Origin: an uncultured Treponema sp.
GTDB taxonomy: Bacteria > Spirochaetota > Spirochaetia > Treponematales > Treponemataceae
DNA length: 39,485 nucleotides
Direction: 5' to 3'
NCBI GenBank assembly: GCA_947177175.1
Contig: CAMWTK010000019.1
Location: forward strand, 1-39,485
Shown: positions 6,524 through 14,974 of the stretch, in pieces
Layout of the letters: each line of letters opens with the position of its first letter
Position numbering within the stretch: position 1 is the first letter of the stretch
The notes under the pieces: generated by a model
What the model was told of the DNA's origin: nothing
The model's database searches: none
Seen by the model: only the letters and a program-made list of their open reading frames with translations
Position numbers and translations under genes: made by a program

Positions 6524-7987
6524 TTATCTGATCCGCGCGTTGATGAATTCCATCTTCAGGTCTTTTGCCGCCTCGGTGAGCGAGACTTTGTAGATGTGCG
6601 GGTTCAAAATGCGCTTGTAGGAATCGTCCAGCGTTTCGAGCTGTTTGACCATTGTCTCACGCGCAAGGCGGAGCTGCTCGGCGGCGGGCAGTGTGCTGTC
6701 CGTGCGCACTCCTGCCTTGACGACCTGGCGCAACAGAGGCTGAATGCGCGCCGCCGCAAATGAGAACTGGCGGTAGTCGGCACTGGGGTGGAAGTAGCGG
6801 CGTTCTTCGCCGGGCGAAACCGTCTCGCTTTCCAGCGCGAGGATGTCCGCCTTTGCCATGCCGTTTTCGTCGAACAGGCGGTAGACGTTCTTGATGCCGG
6901 GGTTCGTGCTTTTTTCGGGGTTGTCGCTGAATTTCATCGCCGGCCGCATGGTGTTGGTGTCCTTGTCGTGGCGGGCGGCGAGTTTGTACACGCCCGTGAA
7001 TGACGCTTCGTTTCCGCCCGTGACCATGTGCGTGCCGACTCCCCAGCTGTTGATGGGCGTGTGCTGCTGCACGAGCGTCTCAATGATTTCTTCGGTCAGC
7101 TCGTTGGAGACCGTAATCGTCGCCTGCGGGAATCCGGCTTTGTCCAGTTCCTTGCGCACTTCTGCCGTCAGGTAGGAGATGTCGCCGCTGTCCAGGCGCA
7201 CGCCAAAGTTCAGTCCTTTTTTTACCAGCTCGCCGCCGGCGATAATCGCGTTTTTGATGCCGCTTTTGAGCGTGTCGTAGGTGTCGATCAGGAATACCGT
7301 CTTGGTCGGGTAGAGTGCCGCATAGGCGCGGAACGCGTCCAGCTCGCTGGGATACGCCATAATCCAGGCGTGCGCCATCGTTCCCATTACCGGGATGCCA
7401 TAGCATTTGCCCGCGAGCGTGTTTGACGTGCCCGCCGCGCCACCGATGAATGCCGCCCGCGTCGCGCTCATCGCGCCGTCGTTACCCTGCGCGCGGCGCA
7501 GCCCGAATTCCATGATCGAGCCTTTTTTGCTCGCGAGCCACACGCGCGCCGTCTTGGTCGCAATCAGGCTCTGGAAATTGATGTGGTTGAGCACCAGCCC
7601 CTCCACAATCTGCGCCTCAATCAGGTTCGCGTGGATGCGGATAATCGGCTCCTGCGGAAAAATCACCGAGCCTTCCTCAAATGCGTAGATGTCGCCGCTG
7701 AAGCGGAAGTCCTTGAGGTAGTCGAGGAAGCCCTGCTCGAACATGTCCTGCGCCTTGAGGTAGGCGATGTCGTCCGCGCTGAACGTGAAATCCGTAATCG
7801 CCTCAAGGAGCGTACCCAGCCCCGCGAACACGGAGAATCCGCCCTTGAACGGCTGCCTGCGGAAAAACATATCGAACACGACCTGCTGGTTCATGTCGTT
7901 TTTCCAGTAGCCTTGTGCCATCGTCAGCTCGTAAAAGTCAGTGAAAAGCGCGCTGTTGATGATGCTGTTCTCAATCTTATCTGCCAT
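6524..7987 (-). CDS. pncB: Nicotinate phosphoribosyltransferase
   Basis: This 487-aa enzyme converts nicotinate and PRPP, with ATP, to nicotinate mononucleotide, the entry step of NAD salvage in the cytoplasm. It has the family start ALFTDFYELTMAQGYW, the FFRRQPF block, the SATRAAFIGGAAGTSN segment and the GTMAHAWIM motif with the catalytic-site histidine, followed by LIDTYDT and the RLDSGD phosphate-binding motif. The length is normal. The ATG at 7987 has a GAAGGTGG ribosome binding site and a strong promoter with a normal leader. It converges on the peptide-binding protein gene with no terminator visible in the 9-nt gap. Confidence 0.97.
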   Translation of the reverse strand: MADKIENSIINSALFTDFYELTMAQGYWKNDMNQQVVFDMFFRRQPFKGGFSVFAGLGTLLEAITDFTFSADDIAYLKAQDMFEQGFLDYLKDFRFSGDIYAFEEGSVIFPQEPIIRIHANLIEAQIVEGLVLNHINFQSLIATKTARVWLASKKGSIMEFGLRRAQGNDGAMSATRAAFIGGAAGTSNTLAGKCYGIPVMGTMAHAWIMAYPSELDAFRAYAALYPTKTVFLIDTYDTLKSGIKNAIIAGGELVKKGLNFGVRLDSGDISYLTAEVRKELDKAGFPQATITVSNELTEEIIETLVQQHTPINSWGVGTHMVTGGNEASFTGVYKLAARHDKDTNTMRPAMKFSDNPEKSTNPGIKNVYRLFDENGMAKADILALESETVSPGEERRYFHPSADYRQFSFAAARIQPLLRQVVKAGVRTDSTLPAAEQLRLARETMVKQLETLDDSYKRILNPHIYKVSLTEAAKDLKMEFINARIR

Positions 7988-8006
7988 AAAATGCCACCTT
8001 CTTTCT

Positions 8007-8035
8007 ATTATAGTTTTTGCCCGTCAGATAGTCAA
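8007..8035 (-). promoter_or_regulatory. pncB promoter
   Basis: On the minus strand TTGACT (8035-8030), a 17-nt spacer and a perfect TATAAT (8012-8007) precede pncB. The transcript would start near 8000, giving a short leader carrying the GAAGG ribosome binding site. No NAD-responsive operator is evident. Confidence 0.8.
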
Positions 8036-8057
8036 TGTTGCGCGCGGCCGTTCCCGG

Positions 8058-8852
8058 TCAGTGCGGGCGTTTGCGGAACAGGTAGGTGAACCGCGCGCCC
8101 GCGTAACGGCCGACAAAACGGCTCAGGAACGCAGTGCATTTCCATGAGCGCGCCCACAGGATGATTTTTTTCCCCTTGCGGCTTGCCGCGAGGCAGTGGC
8201 GGACTGTCTTTGCGGGATCTTTCCCGTGCAGCACTTCCGCGCGTTTTCCGTTGCTCGCCACGTTCGCAAAATTGGTGCGTACGCTTCCGGGACAGAGTGC
8301 GCTCACGGTGATTCCCGCGTCTTTGAGTTCCGCCGCCAGCGCGACGCTGAACGAAAGCACGAACGCTTTGGTGGCGGCGTAGACGGCAAAATTGCCGAGC
8401 GGGAGGAATGCCGCAAGGCTTGCCACGTTGATAATCGTGCTTCCCCGCCGCAGGTATGGCAGGGCGATGCCGCAGATGCCCGTGAGTGTCGTGCAGTTCA
8501 ACTCAATCATCTGCATTTCGCGGTCGATGTCGGTTTCGGCGAACGGTCCGTACGTGCCGAATCCCGCGTTGTTCACGAGCATGTCGATGACGATTTCCCC
8601 GGCGTTCTGTTCGGCTTCGAGCAGCGCCCGGATTTGGTGCACGCCGTCCGGCGAGCCGAGGTCAAGGGCGAACGTGCGGACGGCGGCGTTCGTTCCGGCG
8701 AGTTCTGCGGCGACTGCCGCCAGTTTCTGCTGGTTTCGTGCAATCAGCCAGAGTTCGTGCCGGTCGTTTTCGGGGAGACCTGCGGCAATCTGACGGGCGA
8801 ATTCTGCCCCCAGCCCCGAGCTTGCCCCCGTGATGATGGTCAGTTTTTTCAT
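8058..8852 (-). CDS. Short-chain dehydrogenase/reductase
   Basis: This 264-aa classical SDR is an NAD(P)-dependent oxidoreductase. It shows the Rossmann motif TGASSGLGAEF at residues 6-16, the NNAG motif near residue 91, the catalytic Ser in NVASLAA, and the YAATK active-site Tyr-Lys pair near residues 158-162. The C-terminal part has LCPGSVRTNF, typical of the family. The substrate cannot be predicted; the sequence is closest in style to the DltE/YqjQ-like group that acts on diverse carbonyls. The ATG at 8852 lies 7 nt after a TATACT box, so the mRNA may have no leader. It is divergent from tatT and its -35 box overlaps that of tatT. Confidence 0.93.
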   Translation of the reverse strand: MKKLTIITGASSGLGAEFARQIAAGLPENDRHELWLIARNQQKLAAVAAELAGTNAAVRTFALDLGSPDGVHQIRALLEAEQNAGEIVIDMLVNNAGFGTYGPFAETDIDREMQMIELNCTTLTGICGIALPYLRRGSTIINVASLAAFLPLGNFAVYAATKAFVLSFSVALAAELKDAGITVSALCPGSVRTNFANVASNGKRAEVLHGKDPAKTVRHCLAASRKGKKIILWARSWKCTAFLSRFVGRYAGARFTYLFRKRPH

Positions 8853-8859
8853 ACGTTAT

Positions 8860-8908
8860 AGTATAATTCGCCGGGGTGGTTGTGTAAATAAAAAAAAATA
8901 GATACAAT
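8860..8908. promoter_or_regulatory. Divergent, overlapping promoters of the SDR and tatT genes
   Basis: Minus strand: TTTACA (8888-8883), 17 nt, TATACT (8865-8860), then 7 nt to the SDR ATG. Plus strand: TTGTGT (8880-8885), 17 nt, TACAAT (8903-8908), then 6 nt to the tatT ATG. The -35 boxes overlap at 8883-8885, so polymerase can probably occupy only one promoter at a time. The tatT spacer contains a run of nine A (8890-8898). Both transcripts would start at or next to the start codon. Confidence 0.7.
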
Positions 8909-8914
8909 GGGCGT

Positions 8915-9880
8915 ATGATGAAAAAGAGCAGTTGTTTGTTCCTGTCAGTTACCGTTTGTTCGGTTCTGCTTTCTGCGTGTGTGTCGAATGCCGTCGGCAA
9001 CGCGCTTTCTGGCTATAAGAAAAACGGCGCGCAGATAAAAAAGTCCGCGTCGGCGCACGATCCCATGCTCGCGCTCACGGGCGAGACGGATGTCATTCTT
9101 GTGGGCGATTTTTTCCCCACCGCGCTCAAAATGTACGAAATCCTGCAAATGCAGAATCCCGATCACCTGGGGCTTGCCTACATGACCGGCTCGCTCAACG
9201 TGATGTATGCCAATGCGTTCGTGCAGGGACCGGCAGAATCTTTGGGCGTGAACGAATTTGACCAGCAGAATGCCGAATTTGAGCGGGCGAAGCTGCATTA
9301 CCTGCGCGGCCGCGACCTTGAGCTGCGATTTTTGGACGGGCGGCACAAGGGCTTTTCGGCGGCGATGCTCAGTGGCGACGAGGAGCAGATTGCGGCTGCC
9401 GTCGCGGCGATGGACAAGAACGATGTCGATGCCGCCTATTGGTGTGGTGCCGGATGGCTTGCCGCGTTCAGCCTTGACATCCTGAACCCCGATTTGATTG
9501 CGAACCTCGGCGCGCCGCTTGCGATTCTGAACCGCGCCGCCGAAATCAATCCCGACTACAACAACGGCGCGATTTGGGACGTGCTGTTCAATTTTTATAT
9601 GGCCGCTCCCGGCGACTTCGGCGGCGACCCCGAACGCGGTATGCAGTGTTATGAGGAAGAATTGCGCGTTTCCGGCGGCAAGACGCCTGGTCCGTATGTG
9701 ACGTATGCCACGGCGGTCTGTATTCCGCAGGGAGACGAGCAGGGATTTGACGAGGCGTTGGACAAGGCACTTGCCATCAATCCCGACGACGTGCCCGCGA
9801 CGCGCCTGATGACGACGATCGCACAGAACAAGGCGCGCTACCTCAAGGCGCATAAAGGCGACTATTTCGTACAATGGTAA
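8915..9880 (+). CDS. tatT: TatT, TRAP-transporter-associated lipoprotein with TPR-like repeats
   Basis: This 321-aa lipoprotein has a signal peptide ending LLSAC (cysteine at residue 22). The body is helical with TPR-like repeats, such as the FPTALKMYEILQMQNPDH segment near residue 70 and the block DEALDKALAINPDD near the C-terminus. It matches in design and position T. pallidum TatT (Tp0956), which forms trimers and binds the solute receptor TatP. It is the first gene of tatT-tatP-tatQM. A second ATG follows immediately at 8918. The promoter lies 6 nt upstream, so the transcript is probably leaderless. Confidence 0.93.
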   Translation: MMKKSSCLFLSVTVCSVLLSACVSNAVGNALSGYKKNGAQIKKSASAHDPMLALTGETDVILVGDFFPTALKMYEILQMQNPDHLGLAYMTGSLNVMYANAFVQGPAESLGVNEFDQQNAEFERAKLHYLRGRDLELRFLDGRHKGFSAAMLSGDEEQIAAAVAAMDKNDVDAAYWCGAGWLAAFSLDILNPDLIANLGAPLAILNRAAEINPDYNNGAIWDVLFNFYMAAPGDFGGDPERGMQCYEEELRVSGGKTPGPYVTYATAVCIPQGDEQGFDEALDKALAINPDDVPATRLMTTIAQNKARYLKAHKGDYFVQW

Positions 9881-9894
9881 GGAGATATAAAAGC

Positions 9895-10911
9895 ATGAAA
9901 AAACTGGTTGTATCAGCAGTAATGGCGGGCATGGCCGCGCTTTCGTTCGCGCAGACATTGAAGATTGCTTCTATCGCGCCGGCTCGTTCCGCGTGGGAAA
10001 TCGAGGCGAAACGGCTTGCGCAAACATGGTCGCAGGAGACGGACGGGCGCGTGACCATGCAGTTTATGAACACCAACGCGATGGGCGGCGAGGACGGCGT
10101 TATTCAGAAACTCAATTCCGTGCGCCCCGGACAGAAAGCCCCGATTGACGGCGGAATTTTCACCAACTTGGGCATGGCTTCGCTCGCGCCGGACGCGCAT
10201 ATCCTCACGCTGTCCGTGCCGTTCCTGTTCCGCGATCAGGAAGAAGTTGACTTGGTGTATGAGAAATTCAGACCGCAGGTGGCAAAGGAATTTGAGAAGA
10301 AAGGGCAGGTGCTTTTGGGCTACTTCCCGATCGGCTGGGCGTACTACTTTACGAAATCGCCCGTGCACACGCCCGAAGAGCTCAAGAAACTGCGCCTGTG
10401 CGTGAGCGGCATGGGCATTTCCGCGCTGACTGATGCGTATAAGCTTGCGGGCTACACCACGATGGACGTTCCGTCAAGCAAGATGCTTTCCAGCATGAAG
10501 ACGCCGGGCGGTGTCGAGGGATTTTACACGATTCCGATGTACGGCTATGCGGCGCAGTATTATAAGGCCGTTCCCTATATTTTGAACGTGCCGTTCACGT
10601 GCATCATGGTCGCGTTCATCGTTTCGGAAAAATCATGGAACGCCATTTCCGCCGCCGACCGCCCCAAGCTGATAGCGGCGTTTGAGGAGGCGCAGAAGAA
10701 TTTCCGCGTGGCGACGGCGAATGCCGACAAGGAATATTTGGACTTGCTGCGCAAGGCGGGCGCGACGGTCGTTGACGTGACGGAAGAAGAGCGCAACGCC
10801 CTGGAAGAATCCATGCGCCATGATTCGTTCGCGCTGGCAAAGACGGGCGTTATGGATCAGCAATTCTATGACGATGTTGTCGCGATGCTCAAAAAACACC
10901 GGGGTGAATGA
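9895..10911 (+). CDS. tatP: TatP, TRAP transporter solute-binding protein (DctP family)
   Basis: This 338-aa periplasmic binding protein delivers its ligand to the TRAP permease. A signal peptide ends near residue 19 (ALSFAQ). DctP family features include LKIASIAPARSAWE at the mature N-terminus, FLFRDQEEVDLVYE near residue 115, and an arginine in KKLRL (about residue 167), the position that usually binds a ligand carboxylate. The start at 9895 follows AAGGAG at 8-nt spacing; an upstream GTG in frame lies inside the end of tatT. Its T. pallidum counterpart is Tp0957. The ligand is unknown; a hydrophobic carboxylate has been suggested for the T. pallidum protein. Confidence 0.94.
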   Translation: MKKLVVSAVMAGMAALSFAQTLKIASIAPARSAWEIEAKRLAQTWSQETDGRVTMQFMNTNAMGGEDGVIQKLNSVRPGQKAPIDGGIFTNLGMASLAPDAHILTLSVPFLFRDQEEVDLVYEKFRPQVAKEFEKKGQVLLGYFPIGWAYYFTKSPVHTPEELKKLRLCVSGMGISALTDAYKLAGYTTMDVPSSKMLSSMKTPGGVEGFYTIPMYGYAAQYYKAVPYILNVPFTCIMVAFIVSEKSWNAISAADRPKLIAAFEEAQKNFRVATANADKEYLDLLRKAGATVVDVTEEERNALEESMRHDSFALAKTGVMDQQFYDDVVAMLKKHRGE

Positions 10912-10914
10912 CAG

Positions 10915-12753
10915 ATGATTCGGAAAATTGAAGACGCGCTTGAAGTCGTCTTTGTCGGCCTGCTTACGTTCCTGCCGCTGGTGTTCTATGTGATACAGAA
11001 AATAACATCGGTGCAAGTGCCCGGTTCGGAATATGGCATTGCGAACTTGGTTTTTCTGTTCGCGTGTATGGCGGGGGTTATTACGTGGCGTGAAGACCGG
11101 CATTTGAGCCTCGCTTCATTTTCCGGGAAATTGCCGCCGAACGTGCGCGGCGTGACCGACGCGGTTTCAAACGGCGCGACGGTCTTTGTGCTGACAATGC
11201 TGTTCGTCAACGCGGTCTGCCAGCTTATCAATCCCGACCAGTTTGCCATGACGGTGTGGGGCATTCCCGTAAAGGTCGCCTTTGTCTTTCTGCCGCTGTG
11301 CTATGTGGCGATGCTGTGCATGGTCGCGGCAAAGAAAGAGCGGCTTGTCTCGACTGTTGTCGGCGCGGTGCTTGGAATCGTGCTTTCAATGGGGGCGATT
11401 ACGGGCATCCTGTACTATCTGTTTGGCTTTGGCGCGGACAATGTGCCCGCTTTGTTCGCGATATTCAACGGATGGAACTTCATTGCGGCAAAATGCCTGT
11501 GGCTGTTCATCGTGTTTTTTGTGGTGCTTGCGTTTTTGGGCGTGCCGCTCTTTGTGGTGCTCGCGGGCATTGCGTTCGTGCTGCTTTCTATGAACGGCGG
11601 TTATACGGATCAGATTCCGCTTGAGACGTACCGGATGTTCACCGACCGCAACATTGCGGCGATTCCACTTTTTACGATTGCGGGCTATATCCTTGCGACT
11701 TCGAGCGCGGGGCAGCGGTACGTGGAACTGTTCAAGGCGTTGTTCGGCTGGTTTCGCGGCGGGACGGTCATTGCGGCAGTGCTCGTGATGACGTTTTTCA
11801 GCACGTTCTCCGGCGTGAGCGGCGTGACGATTCTTGCGCTCGGCTCGCTGCTGTCCGTCGTGCTCAAAGGCTCCGGCTATTCGGATTCGCGCGCGGAATC
11901 GCTCATCACGTCGAGCGGCGCGATCGGGCTTCTGTTTCCGCCGAGCGCGGCAATCATTATGTACGGCACGACGAATTATTTTTCGGTGGACGTGTTCGAT
12001 TTGTTCCGCGCGGCAATCATTCCGGGCATCATTATGATGATCGCGATGATTGTCATGGGCGTTATTTTTGACCGGCAGGACGAACGCGCGCCGTTTTCGC
12101 TGCCGGCAATCGGCACGGCAGTCGTCAACTGCATTCCCGAACTGCTGATGCCGCTGTTCATCTGCATTTTCTATTTTATCGGCGTGTTCGATCTGTTCGA
12201 GACATCGGCGTTCGCGGTGTTCTACGCGTACCTGCTTTCGACGGTCATCCGCCGCGATTTTTCGTTCAGAAAATCGCTGGCAGTCGTCGCCGAGTCAATC
12301 CCGATTTCGGGCGGGGTGCTGTTCATTTTGGGCGCGGCTTCGGGCATTTCCTATTTCATTCTGGACGCGAACGTGCCGGCTATCGTTACCGACGCGATTA
12401 CGGGCATGGTGACCAACAAGTACGTGTTCCTCATTCTGATGAACATCGTGCTGCTCATCGTCGGCTGTCTGATGGACATGTTCAGCGCGATTCTGATTGT
12501 GTCGCCGCTGTTGCTGCCGATTGCCGAGTATTTCGGCATTTCTCCGCTGCATGCGGGCGTTATTTTCCTGATGAACCTTTCGATCGGTTTTTTGACGCCG
12601 CCGGTCGGCATGGACTTGTTCATCTCGTCCTATACGTTCAAAAAACCGCTGCCCAAGGTGATTAAAGGCATCGTTCCGTTCCTGCTCGTGCAGTTTGCGG
12701 TGCTCCTGCTGATTACCTATGTTCCGTGGTTTACTTCGGCGCTGTTCGTATGA
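10915..12753 (+). CDS. TatQM, fused TRAP transporter permease (DctQM)
   Basis: This 612-aa integral membrane protein fuses the small DctQ subunit (about the first 170 residues) to the large DctM subunit (from about residue 200). DctM signatures include IAAIPLFTIAGYILATS, FSGVSGVTILALGSLL, SSGAIGLLFPPSAAIIMYG and the C-terminal GFLTPPVGMDLF. TRAP permeases import solutes using a cation gradient and receive ligand from TatP. The gene is 3 nt after tatP and its stop overlaps the next start by 4 nt. T. pallidum Tp0958 has the same fused arrangement. Confidence 0.95.
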   Translation: MIRKIEDALEVVFVGLLTFLPLVFYVIQKITSVQVPGSEYGIANLVFLFACMAGVITWREDRHLSLASFSGKLPPNVRGVTDAVSNGATVFVLTMLFVNAVCQLINPDQFAMTVWGIPVKVAFVFLPLCYVAMLCMVAAKKERLVSTVVGAVLGIVLSMGAITGILYYLFGFGADNVPALFAIFNGWNFIAAKCLWLFIVFFVVLAFLGVPLFVVLAGIAFVLLSMNGGYTDQIPLETYRMFTDRNIAAIPLFTIAGYILATSSAGQRYVELFKALFGWFRGGTVIAAVLVMTFFSTFSGVSGVTILALGSLLSVVLKGSGYSDSRAESLITSSGAIGLLFPPSAAIIMYGTTNYFSVDVFDLFRAAIIPGIIMMIAMIVMGVIFDRQDERAPFSLPAIGTAVVNCIPELLMPLFICIFYFIGVFDLFETSAFAVFYAYLLSTVIRRDFSFRKSLAVVAESIPISGGVLFILGAASGISYFILDANVPAIVTDAITGMVTNKYVFLILMNIVLLIVGCLMDMFSAILIVSPLLLPIAEYFGISPLHAGVIFLMNLSIGFLTPPVGMDLFISSYTFKKPLPKVIKGIVPFLLVQFAVLLLITYVPWFTSALFV

Positions 12754-14099
12754 AAAAGCAGCTTGTGCCGGGCATGATTTCGTGTCCGGCGGTCATTTTT
12801 GGTGTGCTTGCCCTCTGCATGGCGGCATTCGTTTCGTGCGAAAAAGCCGACGACTTTTCGGCGCGTGATGAACGTGCCCGTGCGCAGGCGGTCGCCGATT
12901 ATGTGGACGGACTTCCCGACGAGCAGAAAATCTCCCAGCTTTTTTTGGTGAACGTCGCGGGCGATACGGCGTTTACTTCCGTCGAAAAGACAGGCGTGCT
13001 TTTTGGCATCCCCGACGACGGTGCGCCGCTCGTGCCGGGCGGTTGCCTGCTTTTTTCCTATAATATTGCCGACACGCCGGAAAAAGTCGCCGCGTACACG
13101 GCTTCTGTCAGGGAATTCTATGCGGACAACGGCATCGTCCCGCCGTATATTGCCATTGACCAGGAGGGCGGCCTGGTGAACCGCCTGCGCGGCATAACGA
13201 GCAATCTTGTGTCGCAAAAAAAAGTGGCTGAATGGTTTTCGCCCGAACGCGCGCGCGGATTGTATGCGGCGCAGGCAAAGCAGTTGCGCCTGCTCGGCAT
13301 TCAGATGAACCTTGCGCCCGTCGTGGAAGTGGAGACGGACGAGAACGCGGCGTTTTTGAACACGCGCAGTTTTGGCAGCTTGGAGCAGGTGCTTCTGTAC
13401 GGACAGGCGGCTGTTTCTGCCTACGAGGAGAACGGCATTGCGGTCGTGCTCAAGCATGTTCCGGGCAATACCAATGTTGACCCGCATACGGGGCTTCCGC
13501 ACGTCGATATTGCCGAATCTGCCCTGCCGAATTATCTCGCGCCTTTTGCCCGGCTCGCCCCATTTTCGTCGGCACTGCTGATGAGCCACATCATCGCCCG
13601 TGTCATCGATGACGATGGCGGCGTGTTGTCTGAGACGGATGTGCCCGCGTGTTTTTCGCCCTATTGGGTGCAGTCGGTCGCGCGCTCATACGGAGACGGG
13701 CTGATTTTTTCCGATGACATTTTTATGGATGCGCTTGCCGGCAACGGGTATCCGCCTGAATCTGCCGTGCTGAGCGCGATTGACGCGGGCGTGACGTGCA
13801 TTATGCTCAGCGGAAAATACTTTGGCGATGTTGCGCTCGTGCTGTTTGACGCATACCAAAAAAGCCGTGCGACGGACGCTGCGGCTGCATTCGCGGAAAA
13901 GGTCGATGCGGCGGTGCGCCGCGTGATTGCCTATAAGATTAAGGCCGGCTTGTTGCAGTACGTTCCCGTGCTGAACGAAAAAGGTGTCGTTGACGACGCG
14001 CATCCGGCGTATACCGTCGCTCCTGACCCCGGCGTTCCGTCGTTTGACCAAGCCGCGTTCGCCGCCGCGTATGCGGAGGGTATGCAGTTTTATCAATGA
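12750..14099 (+). CDS. Lipoprotein of glycoside hydrolase family 3 (NagZ-like)
   Basis: This 449-aa protein has a lipoprotein signal ending AAFVSC (cysteine at residue 30), so it is membrane anchored outside the cytoplasm. The rest matches the GH3 beta-N-acetylhexosaminidase fold: IAIDQEGGLVNR near residue 135, LRLLGIQMNLAPVVEV near residue 180, a KHVPGN block that carries the catalytic-loop motif DPHTGLP, and FSDDIFMDAL, whose first Asp (about residue 322) is the expected nucleophile. NagZ enzymes remove N-acetylglucosamine from cell-wall fragments, but classical NagZ is cytoplasmic. The KHFPGHG motif is changed to KHVPGNT, so substrate may differ. It overlaps tatQM by 4 nt, tying it to the transporter. 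Confidence 0.9.
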   Translation: MKKQLVPGMISCPAVIFGVLALCMAAFVSCEKADDFSARDERARAQAVADYVDGLPDEQKISQLFLVNVAGDTAFTSVEKTGVLFGIPDDGAPLVPGGCLLFSYNIADTPEKVAAYTASVREFYADNGIVPPYIAIDQEGGLVNRLRGITSNLVSQKKVAEWFSPERARGLYAAQAKQLRLLGIQMNLAPVVEVETDENAAFLNTRSFGSLEQVLLYGQAAVSAYEENGIAVVLKHVPGNTNVDPHTGLPHVDIAESALPNYLAPFARLAPFSSALLMSHIIARVIDDDGGVLSETDVPACFSPYWVQSVARSYGDGLIFSDDIFMDALAGNGYPPESAVLSAIDAGVTCIMLSGKYFGDVALVLFDAYQKSRATDAAAAFAEKVDAAVRRVIAYKIKAGLLQYVPVLNEKGVVDDAHPAYTVAPDPGVPSFDQAAFAAAYAEGMQFYQ

Positions 14100-14974
14100 A
14101 ACAGTCGCAGAAAAGGCAGAAACGGTGCGGCGCGGACGGCTTTGACCAGTATTATCGCGCTTTGTTCGGTACGCGGTGGGACGCGCTCAAATGCGCCCTG
14201 CAAGGCGAAAGCGATTATGCGGAATGGAATGTGGGCGGCGGTGAAACGTATTTTTTGGATGCTGCAAGCGTCCGCGCCGCGCTCGCACTTCCGCTCGCAA
14301 ATGCGACGCGCATACTTGATATGTGTGCCGCCCCCGGCGGCAAAATGCTGGTGCTTGCCCATGCGATGTCTGCGGACGCGCATCTGCTTGCGAACGAACG
14401 CTCCAAGGAGCGCATGCGCCGTCTGCTTACCGTGTGCGACACGTGCCTGCCTACGCCTGTCCGGCAGCGCGTTACCATTACGTGCCATGACGGCGCAAAA
14501 ATGTGCCGGACGCAGACGGATGCGTTCGACGCAATCCTGCTTGACGCGCCCTGTTCGTCGGAGCGGCACGTGTTGGCGGATGCCAAATATCTTGCCGAAT
14601 GGTCGCCGTCGCGTATCAAGACGCTTGCGCTTGCGCAGTGGGCGTTGCTTTCGTCTGCTTGGCGGATGCTTGCAACTGGCGGCTATCTGCTGTACGCCAC
14701 GTGCGCGTTGTCTTCTGCCGAAAATGACGATACTATCGCGCGGCTGATCAAAAAATTTCCCGACGTGCAGGTCTGCGCGCCAGACATCGCCTCCGACTGC
14801 TATAAAACGGCACTGACGCAGGAAAAAAACTTGCCCGCGTATGAAAAAACGGCATTCGGCGCGCATATCCTGCCCGATGTCGCGGGCGGGGCAGGACCGC
14901 TGTATTTTTCGCTGCTCAAAAAGGTAGAAGAGCGGGGAAGCGGGGTGCATGAGTGCCCGCCGGACGCTTTTTAG
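14096..14974 (+). CDS. RsmB/NOP-family RNA m5C methyltransferase
   Basis: This 292-aa SAM-dependent methyltransferase has motif I DMCAAPGGK near residues 80-88, motif IV DAPCSSE (cysteine near residue 160) and motif VI YATCALSSAEND (cysteine near residue 203). These two cysteines are the catalytic pair of RNA m5C methyltransferases, which modify rRNA or tRNA in the cytoplasm. It is shorter than RsmB: no NusB-like N-terminal domain is present, only about 70 residues before motif I. The start overlaps the GH3 stop by 4 nt, so it is the last gene of the tat operon. Its stop overlaps the convergent YaiI-family stop region by 4 nt. Confidence 0.9.
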   Translation: MKQSQKRQKRCGADGFDQYYRALFGTRWDALKCALQGESDYAEWNVGGGETYFLDAASVRAALALPLANATRILDMCAAPGGKMLVLAHAMSADAHLLANERSKERMRRLLTVCDTCLPTPVRQRVTITCHDGAKMCRTQTDAFDAILLDAPCSSERHVLADAKYLAEWSPSRIKTLALAQWALLSSAWRMLATGGYLLYATCALSSAENDDTIARLIKKFPDVQVCAPDIASDCYKTALTQEKNLPAYEKTAFGAHILPDVAGGAGPLYFSLLKKVEERGSGVHECPPDAF

